Positions 16,401 to 23,264 of a stretch of DNA of 41,007 nt are shown piece by piece (position 1 is the first letter of the stretch; each line of letters starts with the position of its first letter). The notes below the pieces were generated by a model, which was not told the origin of the DNA, searched no databases, and saw nothing but the letters and a program-made list of their open reading frames with translations. This DNA comes from Verrucomicrobiota bacterium (GTDB lineage Bacteria; Verrucomicrobiota; Verrucomicrobiia; Limisphaerales; JACQFS01). The position numbers and the translations under genes were made by a program. The stretch spans positions 1 through 41,007 of the forward strand of contig JACQFS010000111.1 in NCBI GenBank assembly GCA_016199935.1. Direction: 5' to 3'.

Positions 16401-17803
16401 TCACGCGCGGCCAGACGGGTGAAGGCGATGCCTTCAGCCCCGGCTGGTTTGAACTGCCGATGAAGCGCGGCACCACCATCGCGCTCACGCTGACGGCCCA
16501 TCCTCATTCGGCCTCAGCGCAAACCGTCTCCGCGGCCACCGGCCAGCGCGCGGCTGCGAATCAGTCCGCCATCGAACGCGCCGGCTTCACCGACGGTTTC
16601 GGCAAACAACTTGCGCTCGCCGCGCAGTCCTTCGTCGTGCGCCGCGACGACGGAAAGACGGTCATCGCCGGCTACCCGTGGTTTCTCGACTGGGGCCGCG
16701 ACTCGCTCATTTGCGCCCGCGGCCTGCTCGCGGCGGGGATGCGTGAGGAGGTTCTCCAGTTGCTGAAAGTCTTCGGCCGTTTCGAAGCGGACGGCACTTT
16801 GCCCAACACCATCCATGGCGAGAATGCGTCCAACCGCGACACGACCGACGCGCCGCTTTGGTATGGCGTCGTGTGCGAGGACGCGGCGGCGACAAACGAC
16901 GATGTCTATCGAGTAAGCGCGGACAAGCGCGGACGCACCATCGCCGACGTGCTGCGGTCCATCGCCGTCGGCTACTTGCGCGGCACGCCCAATGGCATTT
17001 GCGTGGATGCCGACTCCGGCCTCGTCTGGAGCCCGAGCCACTTCACCTGGATGGATACGAACTTCCCCGCCGGCACGCCGCGCGAGGGTTATCCGGTGGA
17101 GATCCAAGTGCTGTGGATCCGGCTGTTGCGGCAGTTGGAGCGTATCGGGGCAAAGCCCGAAGGAAAGCCGTGGGCCGAACTCGCGGCGCGCGCGGAGAAG
17201 TCCTTCCAGCAACTTTTCTGGCTCGCAGATAAAGGCTGGTTCGCCGATGTGCTGCTCGCCAAGCCGCGAGTCATCGCCCGCGACGCCACACCGGACGATG
17301 CGTTGCGTAGCAACATGCTTTTCGCTGTGAGCCTCGGCCTCGTGACCGGCGAGCGCGCACGGCGTTGCGTCGAGGCGGCGGCGAAGTGGCTCGTGGTGCC
17401 GGGCGCGTTGCGCTCGCTCGCGCCGCTCGAAGTTTCGGTGCCGCTGGAGATTCGCGCGAACAACGGCGGCGACATCATCAACGATCCGCCGCGGCCCTAC
17501 TGGCCGCGCTACGAGGGCGAGGAGGACACGCGCCGCAAACCCGCCTACCACAACGGCACCGCGTGGACGTGGACCTTCCCAACCTTCTGCGAGGCTCTGG
17601 CCCTGGCGCACGGCTCCACACCCGAGGCCGTCGCCGCGGCGCGCGCGTATCTCGGCAGTGCGGACAAATTGATGACGACTGGTTGCGCCGGCCAGATTCC
17701 GGAGATCCTTGATGGCGACGCCCCGCACACCCAGCGCGGCTGCGACGCGCAGGCGTGGGGCGTGACGGAGACGTTGCGCGTGTGGAAGCTTTTGAACCCG
17801 TAG
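13442..17803 (+). CDS. Bifunctional glycogen debranching enzyme (GH13 + GH133-like)
   Basis: 1453 residues. The N-terminal ~120 residues form a beta-rich starch-binding-like domain. A GH13-type barrel follows (about 135-480): nucleophile D330 in GVDGFRCDAGY, acid/base E359 in LFLLEGLGG, third acid D418 in HYSETHDN. Beta-rich linkers follow (about 480-1030), and the C-terminal ~400 residues form an (alpha/alpha)6 amylo-alpha-1,6-glucosidase: VIAGYPWFLDWGRDSLICAR, LPNTIHGENASNRDTTDAPL, DSGLVWSPSHFTWMD and a final GTAWTWTFPTF. This pairs 4-alpha-glucanotransferase with 1,6-glucosidase in one chain, as in eukaryotic debranching enzymes, to clear glycogen branch points. No signal peptide, so cytoplasmic. 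A His-rich patch (HFRTHSHRHSHGIGF, near 935) lies in the linker. The stop TAG is the first three bases of an inverted repeat. Confidence 0.88.
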   Translation: MATFSMTPAAGEKCLRFVGDRLRFTLRTDAPLPAGWTARLRTDLGRAATLRSQIIHSHFRKLPLAGAQWHDVPMQPDGDGGWFIELTLAEVGYFRAKAYAIDEHGKQHWPDGKDVGVTVHPDRYRTANTIYCAFVRQFGENRTLPSTDWPGFEARLNHLDRLNYNVIPPSGKLRDLIRQLPHIVDTLGCRILHLLPINPTPTVKARFGRFGSPYASQDLLAIDPALVEHENATTGLDQFRELAYATHALGARLFIDLAINHTGWGSTLQEEHPEWFLHDEKTGEFVSPGAWGVTWGDLVELEQTHVALWEHLAGVFLEWCRRGVDGFRCDAGYKVPMPAWQYITARVREEFPDALFLLEGLGGAWDLTENLLGDGGMQWAYSELFQEFSGSQVQGYLDHAHKQSARIGPLVHYSETHDNLRLAAAKPDGRAWSLLRNRLSALTSVCGGFAFTNGVEWLAKEKVIVHQASGLNWGAEENIIPELTRLNQLLAEHPCFFDGAKLTRLSPPGSPVYALRRDSADGKDSVLVLVNLDEKEGQSLALDAQTAAEVARFKFDLLKQHAVTGVKISKEKGAAGETTFELPPAAVFCWSVDEQLAGYTGELYRLRRAQAAWAVQQLCASVPSECIGAFDWLKLAEWASENPERFLAAVSAPGGKESQSDLLAELSAIAASGSYRPVVSWTIADRTRVFLAPPRHWLLVRDPAPFRVMLRHPDGKLRHAESLQMGDEHVASFAPQDFTGDAELAMERYDTAPKEVRGTIRFLAAELDVSALDARSPGAVSALEDSVALLTNGLGGMARLGVDFGAIRSKYDCALGANLHDSVPVDRHVFVKRVRVWCGADGFVAPLNANNLVAFAPGPPARWSFVANAGDGRSVLIEITADMLAGHNTTVFHLSRPAAPPPTGRELPPACDVRLIVRVDLEDRGFHSETQRNGGSEQHFRTHSHRHSHGIGFAFTPAADRQLHVIADAGHYHHEEEWSHCAHPVEVTRGQTGEGDAFSPGWFELPMKRGTTIALTLTAHPHSASAQTVSAATGQRAAANQSAIERAGFTDGFGKQLALAAQSFVVRRDDGKTVIAGYPWFLDWGRDSLICARGLLAAGMREEVLQLLKVFGRFEADGTLPNTIHGENASNRDTTDAPLWYGVVCEDAAATNDDVYRVSADKRGRTIADVLRSIAVGYLRGTPNGICVDADSGLVWSPSHFTWMDTNFPAGTPREGYPVEIQVLWIRLLRQLERIGAKPEGKPWAELAARAEKSFQQLFWLADKGWFADVLLAKPRVIARDATPDDALRSNMLFAVSLGLVTGERARRCVEAAAKWLVVPGALRSLAPLEVSVPLEIRANNGGDIINDPPRPYWPRYEGEEDTRRKPAYHNGTAWTWTFPTFCEALALAHGSTPEAVAAARAYLGSADKLMTTGCAGQIPEILDGDAPHTQRGCDAQAWGVTETLRVWKLLNP

Positions 17804-17868
17804 CCGCGGACGTAAGTCCGCGCCATTTCCATCCGGCCGAAGTTTGCGCCGACTTACGCCGGCGGCTA
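17801..17868. repeat. TAGC-family inverted repeat between convergent genes
   Basis: Left arm TAGCCGCGGACGTAAGTCCG (17801-17820) and right arm CGGCGTAAGTCGGCG read on the other strand (17847-17868) match at about 20 of 22 positions; the spacer is about 24 bp. The left arm begins with the debranching enzyme's stop codon and the right arm ends 5 nt before the purE stop. It could act as a shared bidirectional terminator or 3' end stabiliser. Related copies lie at 26757-26882 and, decayed, at 559-631. Confidence 0.8.
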
Positions 17869-17873
17869 CGAGG

Positions 17874-18374
17874 TTACGAGGGCTTCTGGATGTTCTTGTT
17901 CTTCGCGAGGTTTTCCTCCACGAGGCGTTTCTTGAAATCCTTCAGCTTGGCGGCGAGCGACTCGTCGCCTTGCGCGAGGATTTGCACGGCGAGGATGCCG
18001 GCGTTGCGCCCGCCGCCGATCGCGACGGTCGCCACCGGCACACCGGGCGGCATCTGCACGATGGAGAGGAGCGAATCGAGGCTCGCGGTAAATTTCGATT
18101 CGCACGGGATGCCGATGACGGGCCGGGTGGTCAGCGCCGCGGTCACGCCGGGCAGGTGCGCCGCGCCGCCGGCGCCGGCGATGAAGACGCGCGTGCCGCC
18201 GGCCTCGGCGGAGCGGACGTATTCAGCGAGCTGGTCGGGTGCGCGGTGGGCCGAGATGACGCGCGCCTCCCACGAGACGCCGAATTCATCGAGCGCCTTG
18301 CCGGCGGCCTGCATCACGGGCCAGTCGGTGTCGCTGCCCATCAGGATGGAAACGAGGGGAGATGATTTGCTCAT
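17874..18374 (-). CDS. purE: N5-carboxyaminoimidazole ribonucleotide mutase (PurE class I)
   Basis: 166 residues, normal length for class I PurE, which converts N5-CAIR to CAIR in purine synthesis. Visible motifs: PLVSILMGSDTDWPVMQAAG with the phosphate-binding GSDTD, VISAHRAPDQLAEY, the glycine-rich FIAGAGGAAHLPGVTAALTT and PVIGIPCESK, then LLSIVQMPPGVPVATVAIGG. The C-terminus is Lys-rich (ENLAKNKNIQKPS). The ATG at 18372-18374 gives the expected MSKSSPLVSILMGSD; upstream in-frame sequence is non-coding. purK is not adjacent. It faces the debranching enzyme gene across an inverted repeat. Confidence 0.97.
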   Translation of the reverse strand: MSKSSPLVSILMGSDTDWPVMQAAGKALDEFGVSWEARVISAHRAPDQLAEYVRSAEAGGTRVFIAGAGGAAHLPGVTAALTTRPVIGIPCESKFTASLDSLLSIVQMPPGVPVATVAIGGGRNAGILAVQILAQGDESLAAKLKDFKKRLVEENLAKNKNIQKPS

Positions 18375-18451
18375 ATCGGGCCGCGACTGTGCCGAAGCCG
18401 GGCGGAGCGGCCAAGAAAATGTTTCGGGCGCGGCGGACTTTTCGCGCCGGC

Positions 18452-19213
18452 TCACAACCACCGGGCGGGAACAAATGGCAGCCACGCCGCCGCGCCGGGC
18501 CGGCGGTGGCTGGCGAGGAAGCGCGGGAAGCTGAAGCGGTCGGCGTCGGCGTTGACGATCCCGGGCGCGGTGCCGCACGCGGTGCGGTAGCCGGCCTCGA
18601 TGACGAAGCCGCGGATCGTTTCGTTGAAGCCGCCGTAGGGGTAGCAGAAATGTTCGATGGCCACGCCGAACTGGTCCTCCAGCTTTTTCTTCGCGTCGAA
18701 GATTTCCGCCCGCGCCTGCGCGAGCGGAATCCGGGTGAGGTGCGGATGGGTCAATGTGTGCGCGCCGATGCTCTGGCAGGCGGCGAGCCAGTCGCGGACC
18801 TGCGCGACGTCCATCAACGGCGCGGGCGGTTCGCCGAGCGGCGCGTCCCAGTCGTTCGTTTTGCCGAGGCGGTCGGCGACGAGATAGTTGATGGCGGTGA
18901 AATTATTCTCCCGCAAAGTCCCGACCGCGCCGGTGAGGACGTTGGCGAAGCCGTCGTCGAACGTGATGACCACGCGGCTGTTTGCTTTTTCCGCATACGC
19001 GTCGGCGGGCGAAACCGCTGTGAGGCCGGCCGCGCGCAATTCCGCGAGTTGCCGGCGGAAAAGTTCCGGCGCGACGCACAGCCCGCGCAGGGGCGAATCG
19101 CGGCGCGGGCGGAGGAGCTGGTGATACATCAGCGCGAGCGCACCGTGTCCGGCAGCGCCGCGGAAGGGCGCGAAGTTGAAGTAGCGCGGCGGGAGGACGG
19201 ACGCGGCGTTCAT
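18452..19213 (-). CDS. Polysaccharide deacetylase (NodB-like, CE4)
   Basis: 253 residues, no signal peptide, so a cytoplasmic or membrane-associated enzyme. NodB marks: ALALMYHQLL near the start, the catalytic/metal Asp pair in SRVVITFDDGFANVL, the metal His pair in GAHTLTHPHLTRI, and the arginine/tyrosine block HFCYPYGGFNETIRGFV. It removes N- or O-acetyl groups from a glycan. Its ATG overlaps the stop of the glycosyltransferase gene by 4 nt (ATGA), so they form one operon, likely for an envelope polysaccharide or glycolipid. Confidence 0.92.
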   Translation of the reverse strand: MNAASVLPPRYFNFAPFRGAAGHGALALMYHQLLRPRRDSPLRGLCVAPELFRRQLAELRAAGLTAVSPADAYAEKANSRVVITFDDGFANVLTGAVGTLRENNFTAINYLVADRLGKTNDWDAPLGEPPAPLMDVAQVRDWLAACQSIGAHTLTHPHLTRIPLAQARAEIFDAKKKLEDQFGVAIEHFCYPYGGFNETIRGFVIEAGYRTACGTAPGIVNADADRFSFPRFLASHRRPGAAAWLPFVPARWL

Positions 19214-20256
19214 GCGGCCGGGGCCAGCCGGCGCGCGGACGCGCGGCGGGCGACGGCGCTCGCGAGGACGCGCAGGTAGCTGTCAATGATGCTGGCGCGG
19301 GTGAACCGGGCCAGGTGCGCCGGCGCGCCGGTCTGGAGCCGGGCGGTGAGCGCGGGTTCGGCGAGGAGTTTCTCCAGCGCGTCGGTCAGCGCAGGCACGG
19401 AGCCGATTGGAAACTTCAGCCCGCACGGACCGGCGCTCTCGACCAGCCCGCCATTGTCGGCCACGACCACGGCGCAACCGCAGGCGATGCCCTCGAGGAC
19501 GACGATGCCGAACGTTTCGTGCACGATGGAGGGGACGACGTGAACCTTGTGCGCATTGAGGAGCCGGGCGAGTTCGCGGCCGGTCTTTTTTCCCGCGAAC
19601 GTCACCAGGTCGGCCACGCCGCATTCCTGCGCGCGGCGGAGAAGATTGTGTTCCTCGGTTCCGGGGCCGATGACGGTCAGCCGCGCGGTGCGACCGCGGC
19701 GTTTCAACTCGGCGACGGCGTCCACGACCAGGTGCGCACCCTTGTCGTAGTTGAGGCGGCCGAGAAAAACGATGTCCCGCTCGCGCGGGACCTCGGGCAG
19801 GAGGCGGAAGGTGGCGTCGTCGTAGGCGTTGCCCAACACGAGGGACGGGCCGGGCAGTTCGCGCGCCATCGAGTGGCTGACGGAGAGGTTGGTGGCGAAA
19901 CGGGTGAAGAATCGCTTCGCACGGTCCTTCCAGCCGACGGTGCCGTCCACGCGGGTGATGCGCGTGTGGTGGATGACGAGCCAGGGGCGGTTGAGGGCCA
20001 GCAGCGGCCAGCCGGCGCGCAGGCTCATGTTGCTTTGCAGATACGCATCGCACCAGCGGACGGCGCGGAACAATTCCCAATGACCCGGCTGGCGGATGAT
20101 CCGGAACGGCACGTCGTCCGGTTGCGTATGCGCGGTCTGGGTCACCACCGTCACTTGGTGGCCGCGTTCGACAAAGCCGTTGGCGAGGAGCATCGCGGCA
20201 GTTTCGCTGCCGCCGATGCTCGGATGAAACAGATGCGAAAAAATAAGTATGCGCAT
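19210..20256 (-). CDS. Glycosyltransferase family 4
   Basis: 348 residues from ATG 20256. A GT-B fold enzyme: N-terminal MRILIFSHLFHPSIGGSETA with the acceptor-side glycine loop, LVLGNAYDDATF, the donor domain start DIVFLGRLNYDKGAHLVVDA, and the E-x7-E motif in HETFGIVVLEGIACGCAVVV (retaining GT4). It transfers a sugar from a nucleotide donor to a lipid or glycan on the inner face of the membrane. Coupled to the deacetylase by a 4-nt overlap. The upstream in-frame extension to 20310 lacks sense and was dropped. Confidence 0.93.
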   Translation of the reverse strand: MRILIFSHLFHPSIGGSETAAMLLANGFVERGHQVTVVTQTAHTQPDDVPFRIIRQPGHWELFRAVRWCDAYLQSNMSLRAGWPLLALNRPWLVIHHTRITRVDGTVGWKDRAKRFFTRFATNLSVSHSMARELPGPSLVLGNAYDDATFRLLPEVPRERDIVFLGRLNYDKGAHLVVDAVAELKRRGRTARLTVIGPGTEEHNLLRRAQECGVADLVTFAGKKTGRELARLLNAHKVHVVPSIVHETFGIVVLEGIACGCAVVVADNGGLVESAGPCGLKFPIGSVPALTDALEKLLAEPALTARLQTGAPAHLARFTRASIIDSYLRVLASAVARRASARRLAPAA

Positions 20257-20396
20257 GCGACGCTGACCTCTGCGCCCGTTCGTGGGCGGACCCGACAACC
20301 AGCACTCCAACTGCCAGCCCTCACGGGCCTGGAGCGACTCGCTGAGAACCCGCCTTTTGCACGGCGCTCAGCCATTTAGGGAGGAAAACCGGCCGG

Positions 20397-20523
20397 CGCG
20401 CAAGCCGCAGCTTTGCAAACCGCCCGCGCCGGGTCGCAACCGTGAGACCGGCCGGGCGGCCGGGCCGGCTCCTTCGCGGCGGAGGTTTCGCCGGAGCAGG
20501 CGTGCGTTTGCGGCTTGCGCGCA
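20397..20523. repeat. Inverted repeat with perfect 14-bp arms in a divergent gap
   Basis: GCGCGCAAGCCGCA (20397-20410) and TGCGGCTTGCGCGC (20510-20523) are perfect reverse complements; the interior is GC-rich with nested CCGGCCGGGCGG-type pairs. It fills most of the 311-bp gap (20257-20567) between the glycosyltransferase gene (minus) and the first sulfatase gene (plus). No other element is seen in that gap. It could be a mobile palindromic repeat or a large regulatory cruciform. Confidence 0.6.
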
Positions 20524-20567
20524 CGGGGAGCAGTTGCGAAAAACGGGGGCATCGTTTCCCAACCGCC

Positions 20568-22169
20568 ATGAAAAAGCTCCTCACTCTGCTTGCCCTCTTC
20601 ACCGCTGCGTCGTTCGCGACCAACGCCCACGCCGCCGCCCGGCCCAACATCATTTACATCCTCTGCGACGACCTCGGCTACGGCGACGTGAAGGCGCTGA
20701 ACCCCGACGGCAAGATCGCCACGCCGAATTTGGACAAGCTCGCCGCAGGCGGGATGATTTTCACCGACGTGCATTCGTCGTCCTCGGTCTGCACGCCCAC
20801 GCGTTACGGCATCCTGACCGGCCGCTACAACTGGCGCACCAGGCTCAAGAGCGGCGTGCTCGGCGGCCTCAGCCCGCGGCTCATCGAGGACGGGCGACTC
20901 ACCGTCGCGGACCTGTTGAAGCAAAACGGCTACGCCACCGCGTGCATCGGCAAGTGGCACCTCGGCATGGAGTGGGTGAAGAAGGGCGAGGTGTCTGAAC
21001 TCAACATCGAGACGCGCGAGCAGGCGTTCAATGTGGATTTCACCAAGCCGATCAAGAACGGCCCGCTCGCCGTCGGGTTCGATTATTATTTCGGCATCGC
21101 CGCGTCGCTCGACATGGTGCCCTACACGTTCATCGAGAACGACCGCGTGACCGTGCTGCCGACCGAGGACCGCAGGCTCGACATGATGACGGGCCGCGAG
21201 AACTGGTTCACGCGCGAAGGCCCGGCCGCGCCCGGCTTCACCGGCTACGAAGTGCTGCCGACGCTCACGAAGAAGGCCGTCGAGTATATCGCCGCACACG
21301 CAGCCGAGGCGAAAAAGGGCAAGCCGTTTTTCCTCTACCTGCCCCTCAACGCGCCGCACACGCCGATCCTGCCGACGCCCGAGTGGCTCGGCAAAAGCGG
21401 GCTGAATCCCTACGCCGATTTCGTGATGGAGACGGATCATCACATTGGCCTCGTGATGGCGGAGTTGGAAAAGCAGGGCCTCGCGAAGGACACGCTCCTC
21501 ATCGCGACAAGCGACAACGGCTGCTCGCCCTCGGCGAAGTTCGATGAACTCAAGGCCAAGGGGCACAACCCCAGCTTCGTCTTCCGCGGCCACAAGGCGG
21601 ACATCTTCGATGGCGGGCATCACATCCCGTTCATTGCGCGCTGGCCCGCGCAGGTGAAGGCCGGCTCGAAGTCCGATCAGCTTCTCTGCCTGTCCGACTT
21701 CATGGCGACGGCGGCGGAAATCATCGGCGCGAAACTTCCCGCCACCGCCGGCGAGGACAGCGTGAGTTTTCTTCCTGCGCTCCTCGGCAAGGACAAGGCA
21801 CCGCTGCGCGAGGCCATCGTGCATCATTCCATCAACGGCTCCTTTGCCATCCGCCAGGCGAACTGGAAACTCGAACTCACGCCCAGCTCCGGCGGCTGGA
21901 GCGAGCCGCGCCCGAACTCGCCCGCGGTCGCCGGCCTCCGGCCGATCCAGCTCTACGACCTCGCGACGGACATCGGCGAAACGAAAAATCTCCAGGCCGA
22001 GCATCCCGAGATCGTCTCGCGCCTGACGAAGCTGCTGGAGAAATACGTCGCCGACGGCCGCAGCACGCCCGGCGCGAAGCAGGAGAACACCACGCCCGTG
22101 GACATCTGGAAGGCCGGCAAGGAAGCGCCGGGCGCGGCGAAGAAAAAAAAGGCGAAGAAGGACGCGTGA
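20568..22169 (+). CDS. Secreted sulfatase, CTPTR active site
   Basis: 533 residues. A signal peptide (MKKLLTLLALFTAASFATNA, cut near HAAA) is followed by an alkaline-phosphatase-fold sulfatase: metal Asp pair in NIIYILCDDLGYGDV, active-site Cys in SSSVCTPTRYGILTGRYNW (Cys codon 20790-20792, converted to formylglycine), GKWHLGM, LPLNAPHTPI and ATSDNGCSP. The tail is Lys-rich (APGAAKKKKAKKDA). It removes sulfate esters from glycans or small molecules outside the cytoplasm; the formylglycine-generating enzyme is not in this window. First gene of a plus-strand operon: its stop overlaps the next gene's GTG by 4 nt. Substrate not predictable. Confidence 0.95.
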   Translation: MKKLLTLLALFTAASFATNAHAAARPNIIYILCDDLGYGDVKALNPDGKIATPNLDKLAAGGMIFTDVHSSSSVCTPTRYGILTGRYNWRTRLKSGVLGGLSPRLIEDGRLTVADLLKQNGYATACIGKWHLGMEWVKKGEVSELNIETREQAFNVDFTKPIKNGPLAVGFDYYFGIAASLDMVPYTFIENDRVTVLPTEDRRLDMMTGRENWFTREGPAAPGFTGYEVLPTLTKKAVEYIAAHAAEAKKGKPFFLYLPLNAPHTPILPTPEWLGKSGLNPYADFVMETDHHIGLVMAELEKQGLAKDTLLIATSDNGCSPSAKFDELKAKGHNPSFVFRGHKADIFDGGHHIPFIARWPAQVKAGSKSDQLLCLSDFMATAAEIIGAKLPATAGEDSVSFLPALLGKDKAPLREAIVHHSINGSFAIRQANWKLELTPSSGGWSEPRPNSPAVAGLRPIQLYDLATDIGETKNLQAEHPEIVSRLTKLLEKYVADGRSTPGAKQENTTPVDIWKAGKEAPGAAKKKKAKKDA

Positions 22170-22333
22170 AGCGGAAGGTCAAAGGCCAAAGTTCAAAGCT
22201 CAAGGGAAGCTCCAACTTCAAGGAGCGAATCTCCAGCAAGCCGGAGCGGTGGCGCGGATGGTTTGGAGTCTGGAGCTTGGCGCTTCCCATGAGCTTTGGC
22301 CTTTATGCTTTGAGCTTCACTCCCGCCATTGCA
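22166..22333 (+). repeat. Leader repeat A (inverted repeat encoding a signal peptide)
   Basis: An imperfect inverted repeat. AAAGCTCAAGGGAAGCTCCAA-type left arm (22195-22215) pairs with 22277-22297 at 19 of 21 positions. The whole segment is the 5' coding part of the next gene: n-region K-V-K-G-Q-S-S-K-L-K-G, then W-R-G-W, then h-region LALPMSFGLYALSF. DNA and protein are clearly related to copies B (30936-31082) and C (32447-32593), which sit at the start of unrelated genes. Confidence 0.8.
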
Positions 22334-23233
22334 GACAACTCCTTCGCCTACGCGCCCGGCGAGCAGGAAATTTACCGTCACATTTTCGACACCACGAACG
22401 GCTGGGAAATGGACAACGGCCTGACATTCGTCGCCAACGGCGAACTGCTCGGCGTCCCGAACACGAACTGGATGAAGGCCACGCACTGGTTCGAGGCGCC
22501 GCTCGCGTTCGACGAGGGCGAACTCAACGCCTACTGGAGCCTGCGCACCGACGCGGCGCAGGGCGAGGACGGCGCCGCGGTTTATTTCCGCCTCAATCTC
22601 ACCAACACGCCCGGACTCATCGAGCAGTTCAACTTCACGCTGAGCGTCCGCCCCGGCCAATTCGGCGGGCCGCCCCTCCACGCCGGCCACTGGTATCTCT
22701 ACGTGGACCCCGGCTATTTCATCCCGCACACCGCCGAGTCCGACCTGCAACCGGCTGTCTCCTTTCTCGCGACGAACCAGTGGGAAAATTTTCGGCTGCG
22801 CATCCGCAAGACCGACACCAACACCGTGGAGCTGACGCCGTTCTGGTGGAACCGCACCTCGTCGCTGTGGGAGCAAATCGCCGGGCAATCCGGCAGCGCT
22901 TCGCCGCTCATCGCGAACATCGCGACGCAAATGGACGGCCTTCAGTCCCTTTACGCCGTCGAGTTGCAATTCTACCAGGCCACGCCCGCCGTGGACGCCG
23001 TGGCCGTCACGCGCCGCGAGCCGGCGCCGCGCGTGACGAAAATTGGCAATGCCGGCGGCGCGCTCACCCTCGACTGGACGGGCGGCAACGCCCCGTGGCT
23101 CGTCGAACGCAGCACCAACCTCGCGTTGCCCGCCGGCGGCTGGACGGCCGTCCGAACGAACCAGACCAACACCGGGACCTTCAGCGTCGGCACGACCGAA
23201 CCACGATCGTTCTACCGAATCCGCGGGCAATGA
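22166..23233 (+). CDS. Secreted jelly-roll-type protein with repeat-derived leader
   Basis: 355 residues, start GTG overlapping the sulfatase stop (GTGA). The first ~56 residues are a repeat-encoded leader that looks like a Sec signal (Lys-rich, then LALPMSFGLYALSF, cut near TPAIA). The mature part begins APGEQEIYRHIFDTTNGWEM and is a beta-rich LamG/jelly-roll-like domain (about 60-290). The C-terminal domain has the pattern WLVERSTNLALPAGGW ... SFYRIRGQ that is frequent at C-termini of secreted proteins in this phylum. No catalytic motif recognised. Between two sulfatases it may bind the sulfated glycan. ATG codons further in would cut the leader, so GTG is preferred. Confidence 0.7.
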   Translation: MKRKVKGQSSKLKGSSNFKERISSKPERWRGWFGVWSLALPMSFGLYALSFTPAIADNSFAYAPGEQEIYRHIFDTTNGWEMDNGLTFVANGELLGVPNTNWMKATHWFEAPLAFDEGELNAYWSLRTDAAQGEDGAAVYFRLNLTNTPGLIEQFNFTLSVRPGQFGGPPLHAGHWYLYVDPGYFIPHTAESDLQPAVSFLATNQWENFRLRIRKTDTNTVELTPFWWNRTSSLWEQIAGQSGSASPLIANIATQMDGLQSLYAVELQFYQATPAVDAVAVTRREPAPRVTKIGNAGGALTLDWTGGNAPWLVERSTNLALPAGGWTAVRTNQTNTGTFSVGTTEPRSFYRIRGQ

Positions 23234-23264
23234 CGTCAAAGTGGTTGCCGAACCACCCTGAATC

